Below are positions 1 to 12,291 of a stretch of DNA of 64,000 bases, piece after piece. Both the position numbers and the translations under genes were made by a program. Source of the stretch: an uncultured Pelagibacteraceae bacterium (lineage in GTDB: Bacteria; Pseudomonadota; Alphaproteobacteria; Pelagibacterales; Pelagibacteraceae); assembly GCA_902609705.1 (NCBI GenBank), contig CACLSX010000002.1, positions 1 through 64,000 of the forward strand, read 5' to 3'. The notes under the pieces are model-generated. The model saw only the letters and a list, made by a program, of their open reading frames with translations. It was not told the origin of the DNA and searched no databases. Every line of letters starts with the position of its first letter. Within the stretch, counting starts at the first letter, position 1.

Positions 1-262
1 CAGATGCATGACTTACTCGATCTCCAACTTTAAAAAGACTCACTTCTGAGCCAATTTCCTCAACTATTCCAGATGCTTCTAATCCAAGTCCACTTGGTAA
101 TTCAATCGGATACAAACCAGTTCGATGGTAAACATCAATATAATTAAGTCCAACTGACAAATTTTTAACTAGAACTTCCTTTGGACCGGGTTTACCGATT
201 TCAATATCCTTGTATTCTAAGACTTCTGGACCACCAAACTTTTCAAATCTTATAGCTTTCAT
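1..262 (-). CDS. Zinc-binding/quinone oxidoreductase family protein, N-terminal part (runs off window)
   Basis: Reverse translation from the ATG at 260-262 gives MKAIRFEKFGGPEVLEYKDIEIGKPGPKEVLVKN..., typical of the QOR/MDR N-terminus. Not in the ORF track because it is truncated. Confidence 0.8.
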   Translation of the reverse strand, partial: MKAIRFEKFGGPEVLEYKDIEIGKPGPKEVLVKNLSVGLNYIDVYHRTGLYPIELPSGLGLEASGIVEEIGSEVSLFKVGDRVSHAS

Positions 263-264
263 AT

Positions 265-1110
265 TTACTTTACGAAATTACCATTATGGTAATCATCAAT
301 TGCTTGAAGTATTTCTTGTTTGGTATTCATGACGAATGGACCACCTCTTGCAATCTGTTCTCCTATCGGTTTTCCAGATATTAGTAAAAATTTAGCGTTT
401 GTTAAAGCAGTTACTTTTAAGTTTTTACCTTTAGATAATAAAATTAAGGTAGAGTCTTTAACACTTTCATGTTTATTATTTCCAATTTCTATCTCACCTT
501 CAATTAAATATATGAATGAATTGTGTGTGGATGGAACTTGATGATTAAAAGTTTTACTTTCATTTAATTCTACATCAAAATAAATTGGATCGACATTGTG
601 TTTTTTTATTGGACCTTCTGAATTTTCAAACTTTCCAGCAATTACTTTTATAAATTTATCTTCATCCTTATGTGTGCTCATTTTATCTGAGTCAATATAA
701 TGGTATTCTGGTTTACTCATCTTCTCGCTGGCTGGCATATTAATCCATAATTGAAAACCATGAAGTTTTCCATCGTTCATAGCTGGCATTTCAGAATGAA
801 TTATTCCACTACCAGTTTTCATCCATTGCACATCTCCTGCAGTCATTTTTCCTTGACCACCTGTACTATCTTTATGTTCAAAACTCCCAGCTAACATATA
901 TGTAACTGTTTCAATTCCTCTGTGTGGATGAGGAGGAAAGCCTGCAATATAATCGTCTTTATTTTCTGATCCAAATTCATCTAACATTAAAAATGGATCA
1001 TAATAATTTGGTTCAACACCAATACTTCTTTTTAATTTAACTCCTGCACCATCCGATGCTGGTGTTGGATCTATAATTTTTTCTACTTCGATATTTATCA
1101 TGTTGTTCAT
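265..1110 (-). CDS. Pirin family protein
   Basis: Motifs DPFLMLDEFG, FPPHPHRGIETVTYML and GDVQWMKTGSGIIHSEMP are characteristic of pirin. Confidence 0.92.
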   Translation of the reverse strand: MNNMINIEVEKIIDPTPASDGAGVKLKRSIGVEPNYYDPFLMLDEFGSENKDDYIAGFPPHPHRGIETVTYMLAGSFEHKDSTGGQGKMTAGDVQWMKTGSGIIHSEMPAMNDGKLHGFQLWINMPASEKMSKPEYHYIDSDKMSTHKDEDKFIKVIAGKFENSEGPIKKHNVDPIYFDVELNESKTFNHQVPSTHNSFIYLIEGEIEIGNNKHESVKDSTLILLSKGKNLKVTALTNAKFLLISGKPIGEQIARGGPFVMNTKQEILQAIDDYHNGNFVK

Positions 1111-1121
1111 ATAGGATATAT

Positions 1122-1784
1122 CTAAATTAAATCAAGCAATTCTGATAAATTATTTATTTGTTTGTTAGGTTCAAAATCTAATTTATCAAAAATATTATTA
1201 TTTCTATTCACCCAAACAGTGTTGTATCCATAATTTCCTGCGCCAGATACATCCCATGTATTTGCACTTAAGAATAAAACTTCGTTCTTTTCAATATTAT
1301 ATTTATTTATTGGAAGGTCATAAACTTTTGAATCTGGTTTAAAAATACCAACTTCTTCTACAGAAAAAATATCATCAAAAATATCTTTTAACCCGTTACT
1401 AACAACAAGTTCATTTAAAAGGTCAGGTGTACCATTTGATAGAATTGCTAATTTATAATTTGATTGTTTTAATTTATTTAAAGCATCCCTAACTTCTGTA
1501 AATGGTGAAAGCACTTTATATAAATTCAATAGTTCTGATCTCATTGCATTATCAATATTGTAAAAATTCATAGATTTGTCCAAACTATCTTCGGTGATTT
1601 GCCAAAAATCCTTATGTCTTCTCATTAAACTTCTAAGCCAAGTATATTCAAGCTGTGTAGTTCTCCAATAATTAGCAAATCCTTCCCATTTATCGCCCAA
1701 TCTTTCTTTGCATTTTTCGGCAGCAGAATTAACATCAAATAAAGTTCCGTATGCATCAAATATGATTGCTTTAATATTTTTCAT
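1122..1784 (-). CDS. Haloacid dehalogenase, type II (HAD superfamily)
   Basis: FDAYGTLFDV nucleophile motif, ILSNGTP, VGIFKPDSKVY. Confidence 0.88.
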   Translation of the reverse strand: MKNIKAIIFDAYGTLFDVNSAAEKCKERLGDKWEGFANYWRTTQLEYTWLRSLMRRHKDFWQITEDSLDKSMNFYNIDNAMRSELLNLYKVLSPFTEVRDALNKLKQSNYKLAILSNGTPDLLNELVVSNGLKDIFDDIFSVEEVGIFKPDSKVYDLPINKYNIEKNEVLFLSANTWDVSGAGNYGYNTVWVNRNNNIFDKLDFEPNKQINNLSELLDLI

Positions 1785-1801
1785 AAATTAATTTAATTGT
1801 A

Positions 1802-2500
1802 ATGAGTAATATTAGAATATTTTATCCAGAAAAATTATCAATTAATTTAGAAACTAATTTAACTAAGTCTCAATCACATTATTTATTGAAAGTAATGAGG
1901 ATTAAACAAGGTGAGACCTTTTCTGTTTTTAATAAATCTGGAGAATGGAAGTCAATTGTAACTGAAATTTCAAAAAGTAATTTAAATTTCAAGGTTGTTG
2001 AACAGTTGAGACAAAAAGATAAAGAGCAAGAAATCTGGTTAGCCTTCTCACCCATTAAATCAAATTATTTTAACTTCATGATACAAAAATCAACTGAACT
2101 TGGAGTAACAAAATTTGTACCAATTATTTCTGAAAGGACAATTGTTAGAAAAATAAATAATGAGAGACTAAATAAAATAGTTATAGAGTCGTGTGAGCAA
2201 AGTAATAGAATAAATATTCCTTCAATTGAAAAACCTCAATCATTAGATAAATTCCTGTCTAACAATTCAGATATCAATTTAATTTTTGCAGATTTAAATA
2301 CGAATAATAAAAAAATTAAAATTTCAAATTCAAAACCAAATTGTCTTTTAATTGGTCCTGAAGGGGATTATTCAGCCGGTGAAATTAAAAAGATTCTAAA
2401 CTTTAAAGGGTCTCAATCGATAAAACTAAGCAATAACATTTTAAGGTCTGAAACTGCGGTTATATCCGCGTTATCTGTGATCAATTATTTGCAAAATTGA
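1802..2500 (+). CDS. rsmE: 16S rRNA (uracil1498-N3)-methyltransferase
   Basis: SPIKSNYFNFMIQKSTELGVTKFVPI, LIGPEGDYSAGEI and LRSETAVISAL motifs of RsmE (SPOUT fold). Confidence 0.92.
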   Translation: MSNIRIFYPEKLSINLETNLTKSQSHYLLKVMRIKQGETFSVFNKSGEWKSIVTEISKSNLNFKVVEQLRQKDKEQEIWLAFSPIKSNYFNFMIQKSTELGVTKFVPIISERTIVRKINNERLNKIVIESCEQSNRINIPSIEKPQSLDKFLSNNSDINLIFADLNTNNKKIKISNSKPNCLLIGPEGDYSAGEIKKILNFKGSQSIKLSNNILRSETAVISALSVINYLQN

Positions 2501-2559
2501 TAAATTGTCGCGAATTCTCTAGTATTTTTTATAATATTTTCGATTTATATAGAAAACAA

Positions 2560-5009
<2,450 letters not shown>

Positions 5010-5035
5010 TAACGTCTTAAGATATAAAAATAAAA

Positions 5036-5944
5036 ATGGCTACGACGTATTCTAAAGTAAAAAAATCATATTACGAATTAGGTATAATTCCTGAATTATT
5101 AAAGTTAATGAAACCAAGGGTAATGTCTCTTGTTATCTTCACATGTGCAGTTGGTCTATTAACAGCTCCTACTTCAGTTTCGTTTCAACAATCAGTAATT
5201 GGAATATTAATTGTTGCCTTTGGTGCTGGAGCAGCAGGAGCTCTTAACATGTGGTATGAAGCTGACTTAGATAAATTAATGTCTAGAACGTGCTTACGTC
5301 CAATTCCAAGAGGAAAGCTGAACAGAAACCAAGCATTATATTTTGGAACATTTCTGTCAATTGTTTCAGTTGTAAGCTTATACTTTGTTACAAATGCTTT
5401 ATCAGCATTTCTATTATTATTTACGATCTTATTTTACGTATTTGTTTATACAATCTGGTTAAAAAGAAAAACCCCGCAAAATATTGTTATAGGTGGAGCA
5501 TCAGGAGCTTTACCACCAGTAATTGGGTGGGCAATAGCAACAAATTCTATTTCGTTGGAGTCGATTGCTTTTTTCTTAATAATTTTCTTTTGGACACCAT
5601 CACACTTTTGGGCATTAAGCTTATACAAAGCTGATGATTATAAAAAAGCAGGTATTCCAATGCTTCCAGTAACTAATGGAATTCAGGATACTAAAAAGAA
5701 TATTCTAATTTATTCTTTGTTAATGATACCTACAATTGTTTTCCCATATTACATTGGATTTGTCGGTGAAGTATTCTTATCACTTAGCTTACTACTTACA
5801 TTTTATTATAATTTAATTTGTTATCAGCTTTACAACTATAAAGTTGGAAAATTTAGCACAAAGAAAGCCAGACATATTTTTAGCTATTCAATTATTTATT
5901 TATTTTTAATATTTGTTTTTTTCTTAGTGGATAAAATTTTATGA
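5036..5944 (+). CDS. ctaB: Protoheme IX farnesyltransferase (heme O synthase)
   Basis: LKPRVMSLVIFT-type prenyltransferase start, NMWYEADLDKLMSRTCLRPIPRG, FFWTPSHFWALSLYKADDY. Confidence 0.95.
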   Translation: MATTYSKVKKSYYELGIIPELLKLMKPRVMSLVIFTCAVGLLTAPTSVSFQQSVIGILIVAFGAGAAGALNMWYEADLDKLMSRTCLRPIPRGKLNRNQALYFGTFLSIVSVVSLYFVTNALSAFLLLFTILFYVFVYTIWLKRKTPQNIVIGGASGALPPVIGWAIATNSISLESIAFFLIIFFWTPSHFWALSLYKADDYKKAGIPMLPVTNGIQDTKKNILIYSLLMIPTIVFPYYIGFVGEVFLSLSLLLTFYYNLICYQLYNYKVGKFSTKKARHIFSYSIIYLFLIFVFFLVDKIL

Positions 5945-6066
5945 TAGTAAAAGATCAAAAATTAAAAAAGAAAAATTTATGGACAGCAGTTGGTTTGGTT
6001 GCATTTATAGTTTTCTTATTCATTTTCACTCTATTTAATATTGGAGTATTTGAAAGACCTCTATGA
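5941..6066 (+). CDS. Small (41 aa) single-TM protein between ctaB and ctaG, CoxF-like by position
   Basis: ATG at 5941 overlaps the ctaB stop (ATGA) and the TGA at 6064-6066 overlaps the ctaG ATG at 6063. Translation: MIVKDQKLKKKNLWTAVGLVAFIVFLFIFTLFNIGVFERPL. Below the ORF track size cutoff. Confidence 0.75.
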   Translation: MIVKDQKLKKKNLWTAVGLVAFIVFLFIFTLFNIGVFERPL

Positions 6067-6611
6067 TTAAAAAAAATACTTTAACTCCACTAATTCTTGC
6101 TGGAATTTTTGTCTTTATGTTGGGATTGTCTTTTGCAGCTGTACCTTTGTATGATTTATTTTGTAGAGTAACTGGCTTTGGCGGAACAACACAAATATCC
6201 AAAGAGGCTCCTAATATAGTTTTAGATAAAAAAATAAATGTAAGATTAGATACCAACGTTAACAGTGCTCTTGATTGGAATTTTGATGTTGATCAAAAAA
6301 CAATGGATGTTCAGCCAGGCAAGGTGTATAGAATTAAATTTGAAGTGGAAAACACAGGAGATGAAATTTCATCTGCTGTAGCTACATATAATGTTTCTCC
6401 ATCATCATTTGGAGCATATTTTAATAAATTAGGCTGTTTTTGCTTTGAAAAACAAACATTAGATCCAGGGGAAAAGGCAAGTTACACACTAGTATTCTAC
6501 TTAGATCCAGAGCTAGTAAATGATCCAAAAACATCTAGAGTTGAAGATGTTACTATGTCATATACTTTTTTCTCATCTGAATATTATAAAAACGAAAAAA
6601 AAGAGAGTTAA
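6063..6611 (+). CDS. ctaG: Cytochrome c oxidase assembly protein CtaG/Cox11
   Basis: VPLYDLFCRVTGFGGTTQ and the copper motif LGCFCFEKQTL. Confidence 0.95.
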   Translation: MIKKNTLTPLILAGIFVFMLGLSFAAVPLYDLFCRVTGFGGTTQISKEAPNIVLDKKINVRLDTNVNSALDWNFDVDQKTMDVQPGKVYRIKFEVENTGDEISSAVATYNVSPSSFGAYFNKLGCFCFEKQTLDPGEKASYTLVFYLDPELVNDPKTSRVEDVTMSYTFFSSEYYKNEKKES

Positions 6612-6616
6612 AATAA

Positions 6617-7408
6617 ATGTCTGCATCTGGTCAAAAACATGATTATCATTTAGTTGACCCTAGTCCATGGCCATTGGCTACATCTATAGCAACACTAGTT
6701 ACGGCTGTTGGATCTGTTTATTATTTTCATAGTAAAGTTATGTGGGCGATGGTTTTAGGTTTTTTACTAATAATTTATTGTGCATTTATGTGGTTTAGAG
6801 ATGTTGTAATCGAAGCTGAGCACAAAGGTCATCATACACCTGTTGTTCAAATTCATCACAGATATGGAATGACATTATTTATTGCTTCTGAGGTAATGTT
6901 TTTTGTTGCATGGTTTTGGGCATACTTTGATGCAAGTTTGTTTCCAAATGAATTCATGGGAAATGTATGGCCACCAAAAGATATTGAAACTTTTGATCCA
7001 TGGGATATCCCACTTATAAATACTCTTGTCCTACTTTTATCTGGTACAACAGTAACTTGGGCACACCATTCTTTATTAGAGGACGACAGAAAAGGATTTA
7101 TAAATGGTCTAATCTGTACAGTAATTTTAGGAGCATTCTTTACGCTATTGCAAATATATGAATATCAACACGCTACATTTAGTTTTTCAGGTCACATTTA
7201 TGGAGCTACATTCTATATGGCCACAGGGTTTCATGGTTTCCACGTTTTAGTTGGGACTATTTTCTTAGCGGTTTGCTTATGGAGAGGTAAATTAGGACAT
7301 TTTACTAAGGAACATCACTTTGGTTTCGAAGCAGCTGCTTGGTACTGGCACTTTGTTGACGTTGTCTGGTTGTTCTTATTTGCAGCTATTTACATTTGGG
7401 GAAGTTAA
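6617..7408 (+). CDS. coxC: Cytochrome c oxidase subunit III
   Basis: HDYHLVDPSPWPL, ASEVMFFVAWFWAYFDASL, TGFHGFHVLVGTIFL, WYWHFVDVVWLFLF. Confidence 0.97.
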   Translation: MSASGQKHDYHLVDPSPWPLATSIATLVTAVGSVYYFHSKVMWAMVLGFLLIIYCAFMWFRDVVIEAEHKGHHTPVVQIHHRYGMTLFIASEVMFFVAWFWAYFDASLFPNEFMGNVWPPKDIETFDPWDIPLINTLVLLLSGTTVTWAHHSLLEDDRKGFINGLICTVILGAFFTLLQIYEYQHATFSFSGHIYGATFYMATGFHGFHVLVGTIFLAVCLWRGKLGHFTKEHHFGFEAAAWYWHFVDVVWLFLFAAIYIWGS

Positions 7409-7414
7409 TAGTTC

Positions 7415-8068
7415 TTGAAAAATAAGCTATCTTTTTCAATCTTTGTATACTTTTTTATCTTAGTTTTCTTGGCATTAGGTACTTGGCAAATAGTTAGACT
7501 AAACTGGAAGCTTGATTTAATAAATTCAATCGACCAATCTTTAAAAAGTGATCCAGTAGAATTTAATGGAAGTAATCCAATTAACTTTAAAAAAATCAAA
7601 TTTGAGGGAATATTAGATAATTCAAAAATAATTTATTTATATTCCTTAAATGAAAAAGGAGAGCCAGGATTTGACATTGTAAATCCAGTTAGTATTAACA
7701 ATAAAAGCTATTTAATAAATCGGGGTTGGGTTCCAAGAGATTTTAAATCTAAAAAATATGTTTCAAATGAAAGTAAATTTGAGGGAGTTTTAAAATTAAA
7801 AAACAAATTTAATTATTTCAAGCCAGATAATGACGTAAATAAGAATTACTGGTTTACTCTTAAAGATGAAGATTTATTGACCTATACGGGAAAAGAATTT
7901 TCTCCATTCATTATCAACAATATTAGCAAGCAAGAAGGAATTTATCCCCAGTCAAAACAAATAGGAGCCAATATTTCAAACAACCACTTAAAGTATGCTC
8001 TTACATGGTTTTCATTAGCTGTTTCCATTTTTTTAATATATTTATATTTTAGAAAAAAAAATTACTGA
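7415..8068 (+). CDS. SURF1 family protein (cytochrome oxidase biogenesis)
   Basis: TTG start. FLALGTWQIVRLNWKLDLI, LINRGWVPRDFK and a C-terminal YALTWFSLAVSIFLIYLYF TM segment. Confidence 0.88.
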   Translation: MKNKLSFSIFVYFFILVFLALGTWQIVRLNWKLDLINSIDQSLKSDPVEFNGSNPINFKKIKFEGILDNSKIIYLYSLNEKGEPGFDIVNPVSINNKSYLINRGWVPRDFKSKKYVSNESKFEGVLKLKNKFNYFKPDNDVNKNYWFTLKDEDLLTYTGKEFSPFIINNISKQEGIYPQSKQIGANISNNHLKYALTWFSLAVSIFLIYLYFRKKNY

Positions 8069-9441
8069 TGGAATATATAAGCACTAGAAACAATTCAGAT
8101 CATTTTTCATTTAAAAAAGTATTTCTAAAAGGTTTAGCTGATGATGGGGGTCTTTTTGTACCAAAGTCAATCAAACCGTTTAGTAAAGATGAATTAAACA
8201 AACTAAGTGGTCTTAATTACAATGAGTTAGCAGTCGAAATAATTTTCCCATTTATTGGTGATTTTATGACTAAAAAAGAATTAATTTCCACAGTATCAAA
8301 ATCTTACTCAAATTTTAGAGCAGAGGATGTTGTAAAAATCTCTGATTTAGGAAACTTAAAAGTTTTAGAACTCTATCACGGTCCAACACTTGCTTTTAAA
8401 GATATTGCAATGCAATTAATAGGAAATTTCTATCAATATCACTTAGGAAATGAGCAAAAAAAAATTAATATTATTGTAGCAACATCAGGAGACACAGGTG
8501 CAGCTGCTATTGATGCTTTAAAAGGAAAAAAAAATTTAAATGTTTTTGTATTACATCCAAATAACAGAATTTCACCAGTACAAAGAAGACTGATGACAAT
8601 CCATGAAGAAAAAAATGTTTTCAATATTGCTATTGAGGGTAACTTTGATGACTGTCAAAATTTAGTTAAAGCAATGTTTAATGATGAAAAGTTCTCAAGC
8701 TCTATTAATATGTCAGGTGTTAATTCAATTAATTGGGCAAGAATTGTTGCTCAAGCTGTTTATTATTTTTATGCTTACTTTAAAATAGGCAATGGACAGC
8801 TTCTGTCTTTTTCTGTTCCCACTGGAAATTTTGGAGATATTTATGCTGGTTATTTAGCAAAGAAACTTGGTCTTCCAATTGATAAACTTATTGTAGCTAC
8901 AAACAAAAATGACATTCTTCATAGAGCAATTTCTGGTGGGGATTACACTCAAAAGAAAGTTGAGGAAACAAATACCCCCAGCATGGATATTCAGATAGCA
9001 AGTAACTTTGAAAGACTTTTATATGATGTAAAAGACTGTAACTCAGAAGTTACAAAAGATGTGATGAGTAAGATAAAAAATAATACTTATCAAATTGATA
9101 ATAGCGACTTAGATGAAATAAAAAAGAATTTTATATCTGAAATGTTAGATGAAAACGAAACTATCCAAATGATAAAAGATATAAATAAAGAATATAAAGT
9201 TGTAGTTGATCCACATACTGCAGTTGGAATAGGTGCTGCAAAAAAACTTGGACTAAAACAAAATTGTGTTGTTTTATCTACAGCACACCCCTGTAAATTT
9301 CCAAAAGCAATCGAAGATGCAATCTCAAAAACTGAAGAATTACCAGATAGTCTTAAATATGTTTATGATAGAGAAGAAAAATTTGAGGTTATTCCAAATG
9401 ATATAAATAAAGTTAAAGAATACGTAATAAACTCAATATGA
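8068..9441 (+). CDS. thrC: Threonine synthase
   Basis: STRNNSDHFSFKKVFLKGLADDGGLFVP, LELYHGPTLAFKDIAMQL, ATSGDTGAAAI, STAHPCKFPKAI. Confidence 0.95.
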   Translation: MEYISTRNNSDHFSFKKVFLKGLADDGGLFVPKSIKPFSKDELNKLSGLNYNELAVEIIFPFIGDFMTKKELISTVSKSYSNFRAEDVVKISDLGNLKVLELYHGPTLAFKDIAMQLIGNFYQYHLGNEQKKINIIVATSGDTGAAAIDALKGKKNLNVFVLHPNNRISPVQRRLMTIHEEKNVFNIAIEGNFDDCQNLVKAMFNDEKFSSSINMSGVNSINWARIVAQAVYYFYAYFKIGNGQLLSFSVPTGNFGDIYAGYLAKKLGLPIDKLIVATNKNDILHRAISGGDYTQKKVEETNTPSMDIQIASNFERLLYDVKDCNSEVTKDVMSKIKNNTYQIDNSDLDEIKKNFISEMLDENETIQMIKDINKEYKVVVDPHTAVGIGAAKKLGLKQNCVVLSTAHPCKFPKAIEDAISKTEELPDSLKYVYDREEKFEVIPNDINKVKEYVINSI

Positions 9442-9923
9442 AATTAAAAATAAAAGATCAAATCCCAGATATAGAAATTTTTCATCTAATAGATGGTGAA
9501 CCACAAACTAGTAAAATTAGAGATATATTAGGGAAAGGTAAAGTTGTTTTATTCGGATTGCCTGGTGCCTTTACTTCTACTTGTTCAAAACTTCATCTTC
9601 CTGGATATGTAGCTAATGCCGATAAAATAAAAGCCAAAGGAATAGATAATATATTTTGTTTATCTGTGAATGATCCTTTTGTTATGAATGCTTGGGGAGA
9701 TGTAAACAATGCAGCTGGTAAAATTACAATGTTATCAGATCCGTATCTATTATTTACAAAAGCCATCGGTGCTGAAGTAGATAGAAATTCAAAAGGAATG
9801 GGTATTCGTTCAAATCGTTATGCAATGGTTATTGAAAACTTAGAAGTGATTAATGTTCAAGTTGAGAAAGAGACTAAGCAATGCGGTTTATCTTCTGCAG
9901 AAGGTGTTATAGATTTATTATAA
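9438..9923 (+). CDS. Peroxiredoxin (Prx5-like)
   Basis: GLPGAFTSTCSKLHLPGYV peroxidatic Cys motif, SVNDPFVMNAWG. Confidence 0.93.
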   Translation: MKLKIKDQIPDIEIFHLIDGEPQTSKIRDILGKGKVVLFGLPGAFTSTCSKLHLPGYVANADKIKAKGIDNIFCLSVNDPFVMNAWGDVNNAAGKITMLSDPYLLFTKAIGAEVDRNSKGMGIRSNRYAMVIENLEVINVQVEKETKQCGLSSAEGVIDLL

Positions 9924-9926
9924 TTA

Positions 9927-9957
9927 TTAGGGCAGTTCTGTTGCCAGGTGTCCCTAA
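9927..9957. terminator. Stem-loop in the prx/rnhA convergent gap (possible bidirectional terminator or structured RNA)
   Basis: TTAGGG...CCCTAA outer stem (9927-9932/9952-9957) with alternative inner GGCA...TGCC pairing; GC-rich island between converging genes. Confidence 0.4.
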
Positions 9958-10376
9958 ATTGTGGCAGAGGACCTTGCCAATAAATCTACTTCATTGTTAA
10001 GCTTATCTGTTGAATGTGCTTTTACCCAGCTCCATTTTATCTCAAATGTGTTTGAAAGATTATCTAATTCAGTCCAAAGCTCTTTATTCTTAACTTCTTT
10101 TTTGTTAACCGTTTTCCAACCATTTTTTTTCCAATTATGTATCCATTCAGTTATTCCAGATTTTACATATTTAGAATCTGTAAATATTTGAACCTTGCTT
10201 CCTTTTGGAATTTTTTTTAAAGCTTTAATCGGCGCAAGTAATTCCATTTGATTATTTGTTGTTTCTTTTTTGCTTCCTTTAATTTGAGTTTTCTTACCAT
10301 TTTCAATAATAATTGCAGCCCAACCACCATTCCCTGGATTTCCAATGCAAGATCCATCTGTATAGATTTTAATCAT
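9954..10376 (-). CDS. rnhA: Ribonuclease HI
   Basis: IYTDGSCIGNPGNGGWA, TTNNQMELLAPI, IFTDSKYVKSGITEWIHNWKKNGWK. Confidence 0.96.
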   Translation of the reverse strand: MIKIYTDGSCIGNPGNGGWAAIIIENGKKTQIKGSKKETTNNQMELLAPIKALKKIPKGSKVQIFTDSKYVKSGITEWIHNWKKNGWKTVNKKEVKNKELWTELDNLSNTFEIKWSWVKAHSTDKLNNEVDLLARSSATI

Positions 10377-11341
10377 TAAGAATAATCCTTAAATGAGCTC
10401 AGATTTCTATGAAAATTCAACTTATCTATATATTCCTTTGGATCTTTGATTTTAATGACAGCATTTTTAGGAGTATTTAAATAATCATAAGATCTAGTCA
10501 AAAGATATCTCAAAGCCGACCCTCTGCATAATGTATTTAAATTTCTTTTTTCAATTTTAGTTAATTTTCTAACAGATTGGTAGCCCTTTAATAAATTTGA
10601 GGATCTTTTTTTATCTAATACAAATTTTCTATTTTTCTTTTTAAAGCATAAAGCATTAATACAGGTTGCTAATTCATAAGAAAGAAAATCATTAGCTGAA
10701 AAATAAAAATCTATAAATCCATGAAATTTACCTTTATTGAAAAAAATATTATCAATAAATAGATCGCTATGAATTATTCCATTTGGCATTTTTTTAGGCC
10801 ATTTTTTTTTGAGATTTCTCAAATCATCTTTCATTAAATCTTTTAAGTTTTTAGACAATTTATTAATTTTATTGTCTATTTTATTTAGAATTGATCCCCA
10901 TGAATTAATCGATAGAGAATTTTTTCTATATAATTTTAATTTTTTTGAAGCCTCATGAAGAAGTGCTGCATTTTTTCCAACTATAAAACAATCCTTATTA
11001 TTTAGTTGTTCTTTATCTTTTCCTTCCAGGAAACTGACAATACAAGCTTTTTTATTTTTTAAGTTAAATAAATATTTACCCTTTTTATCTTTTATAGGTA
11101 CTGGACATTTTACTTTTAATCTAGATAGACCAGACATAAGATTAACAAAAAATGGCAGATCTTTTTTCTGAACCCTTTTTTCGTAAATAGTTAAAATATA
11201 TTTATTTTTCTTTGTCTTTAAAAGGTAGTTAGTATTTTCAATACCCTTTTTTATACCTGAATAATTTTCTATTTTTCCAATATTATATTTCCTCTCGATA
11301 AATTTTATCTGCTTATTATTTATTTTAGTATAAACAGCCAT
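10376..11341 (-). CDS. thrB: Homoserine kinase (APH-fold type)
   Basis: MAVYTKI start, GIENTNYLLKTKKNKYILTIYE, GIIHSDLFIDNIFF, GFIDFYFSANDF. Confidence 0.9.
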   Translation of the reverse strand: MAVYTKINNKQIKFIERKYNIGKIENYSGIKKGIENTNYLLKTKKNKYILTIYEKRVQKKDLPFFVNLMSGLSRLKVKCPVPIKDKKGKYLFNLKNKKACIVSFLEGKDKEQLNNKDCFIVGKNAALLHEASKKLKLYRKNSLSINSWGSILNKIDNKINKLSKNLKDLMKDDLRNLKKKWPKKMPNGIIHSDLFIDNIFFNKGKFHGFIDFYFSANDFLSYELATCINALCFKKKNRKFVLDKKRSSNLLKGYQSVRKLTKIEKRNLNTLCRGSALRYLLTRSYDYLNTPKNAVIKIKDPKEYIDKLNFHRNLSSFKDYS

Positions 11342-12291
11342 TAATTTAATTTTCCAGGAATTTTAAAAGTAATATTTTCTTTTACGATTTCAACTTCTTC
11401 TATGTTGACTGTAAATTGATCTTTTAACTCTGCTATAAATTTTTCAACAAGTATTTCTGGTGCTGAAGCACCTGAGGAGATTCCAATCGTATTACATCCT
11501 TTAATTTTATCTATAGGCACTGGACTTTCTGAATGTATTAACTCAGCAGAACTACAACCAGAATTTTTGGCAACCTCAACTAATCTTACCGAGTTAGATG
11601 AATTCCTACTTCCAATTACAAAAAACATATCACATTTATCCGCTATTTCTTTAACTGCTGATTGTCTATTTGTTGTTGCATAACATATGTCATCTTTTTT
11701 AGGCTCTTTAATATCTGGATATTTAGATTTTAAAGCTGCAATTATATCTTTGGTATCATCTACAGATAGTGTTGTTTGAGTTATGAAAGATAGCTGTTTA
11801 TTTGAAATATTTTCATACTTGTTTGCATCCTCAATATTTTCAATCAAATCTATTGAACCTTTTGGTAATTGACCCATAGTTCCTATGACTTCTGGATGAT
11901 TTTTGTGTCCTATTAATAATATATGATGACCTTGTTTGTTTAAGTTTTCTGCTTCTCTATGAACTTTAGATACTAGAGGACACGTTGCATCTACAAACAC
12001 CATATTTAAATTAGACGCTTCCTCTGGAACAGATTTTGGAACCCCATGTGCTGAGAATATAACTGGTCTCGATTTATCTTTAATCTCATCTAATTCTTCA
12101 ACAAATATTGCTCCAATCTTTTTTAAACTTTCTACAACATGTTTATTATGTACAATTTCGTGTCTTACATAAACTGGAGCACCAAATTTATCTATACTCT
12201 TTTTTACAATTTCAATTGCTCTATCAACTCCTGCACAAAATCCTCTTGGTGCAGCTAAATAAATTTTTAAATTTTTGTTACTCATTTTCAT
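11341..12291 (-). CDS. ispH: 4-hydroxy-3-methylbut-2-enyl diphosphate reductase
   Basis: LAAPRGFCAGVDRAIEIV, FVDATCPLVSKVH, YATTNRQSAV, FFVIGSRNSSNSVRLVEVA. Confidence 0.95.
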   Translation of the reverse strand: MKMSNKNLKIYLAAPRGFCAGVDRAIEIVKKSIDKFGAPVYVRHEIVHNKHVVESLKKIGAIFVEELDEIKDKSRPVIFSAHGVPKSVPEEASNLNMVFVDATCPLVSKVHREAENLNKQGHHILLIGHKNHPEVIGTMGQLPKGSIDLIENIEDANKYENISNKQLSFITQTTLSVDDTKDIIAALKSKYPDIKEPKKDDICYATTNRQSAVKEIADKCDMFFVIGSRNSSNSVRLVEVAKNSGCSSAELIHSESPVPIDKIKGCNTIGISSGASAPEILVEKFIAELKDQFTVNIEEVEIVKENITFKIPGKLN

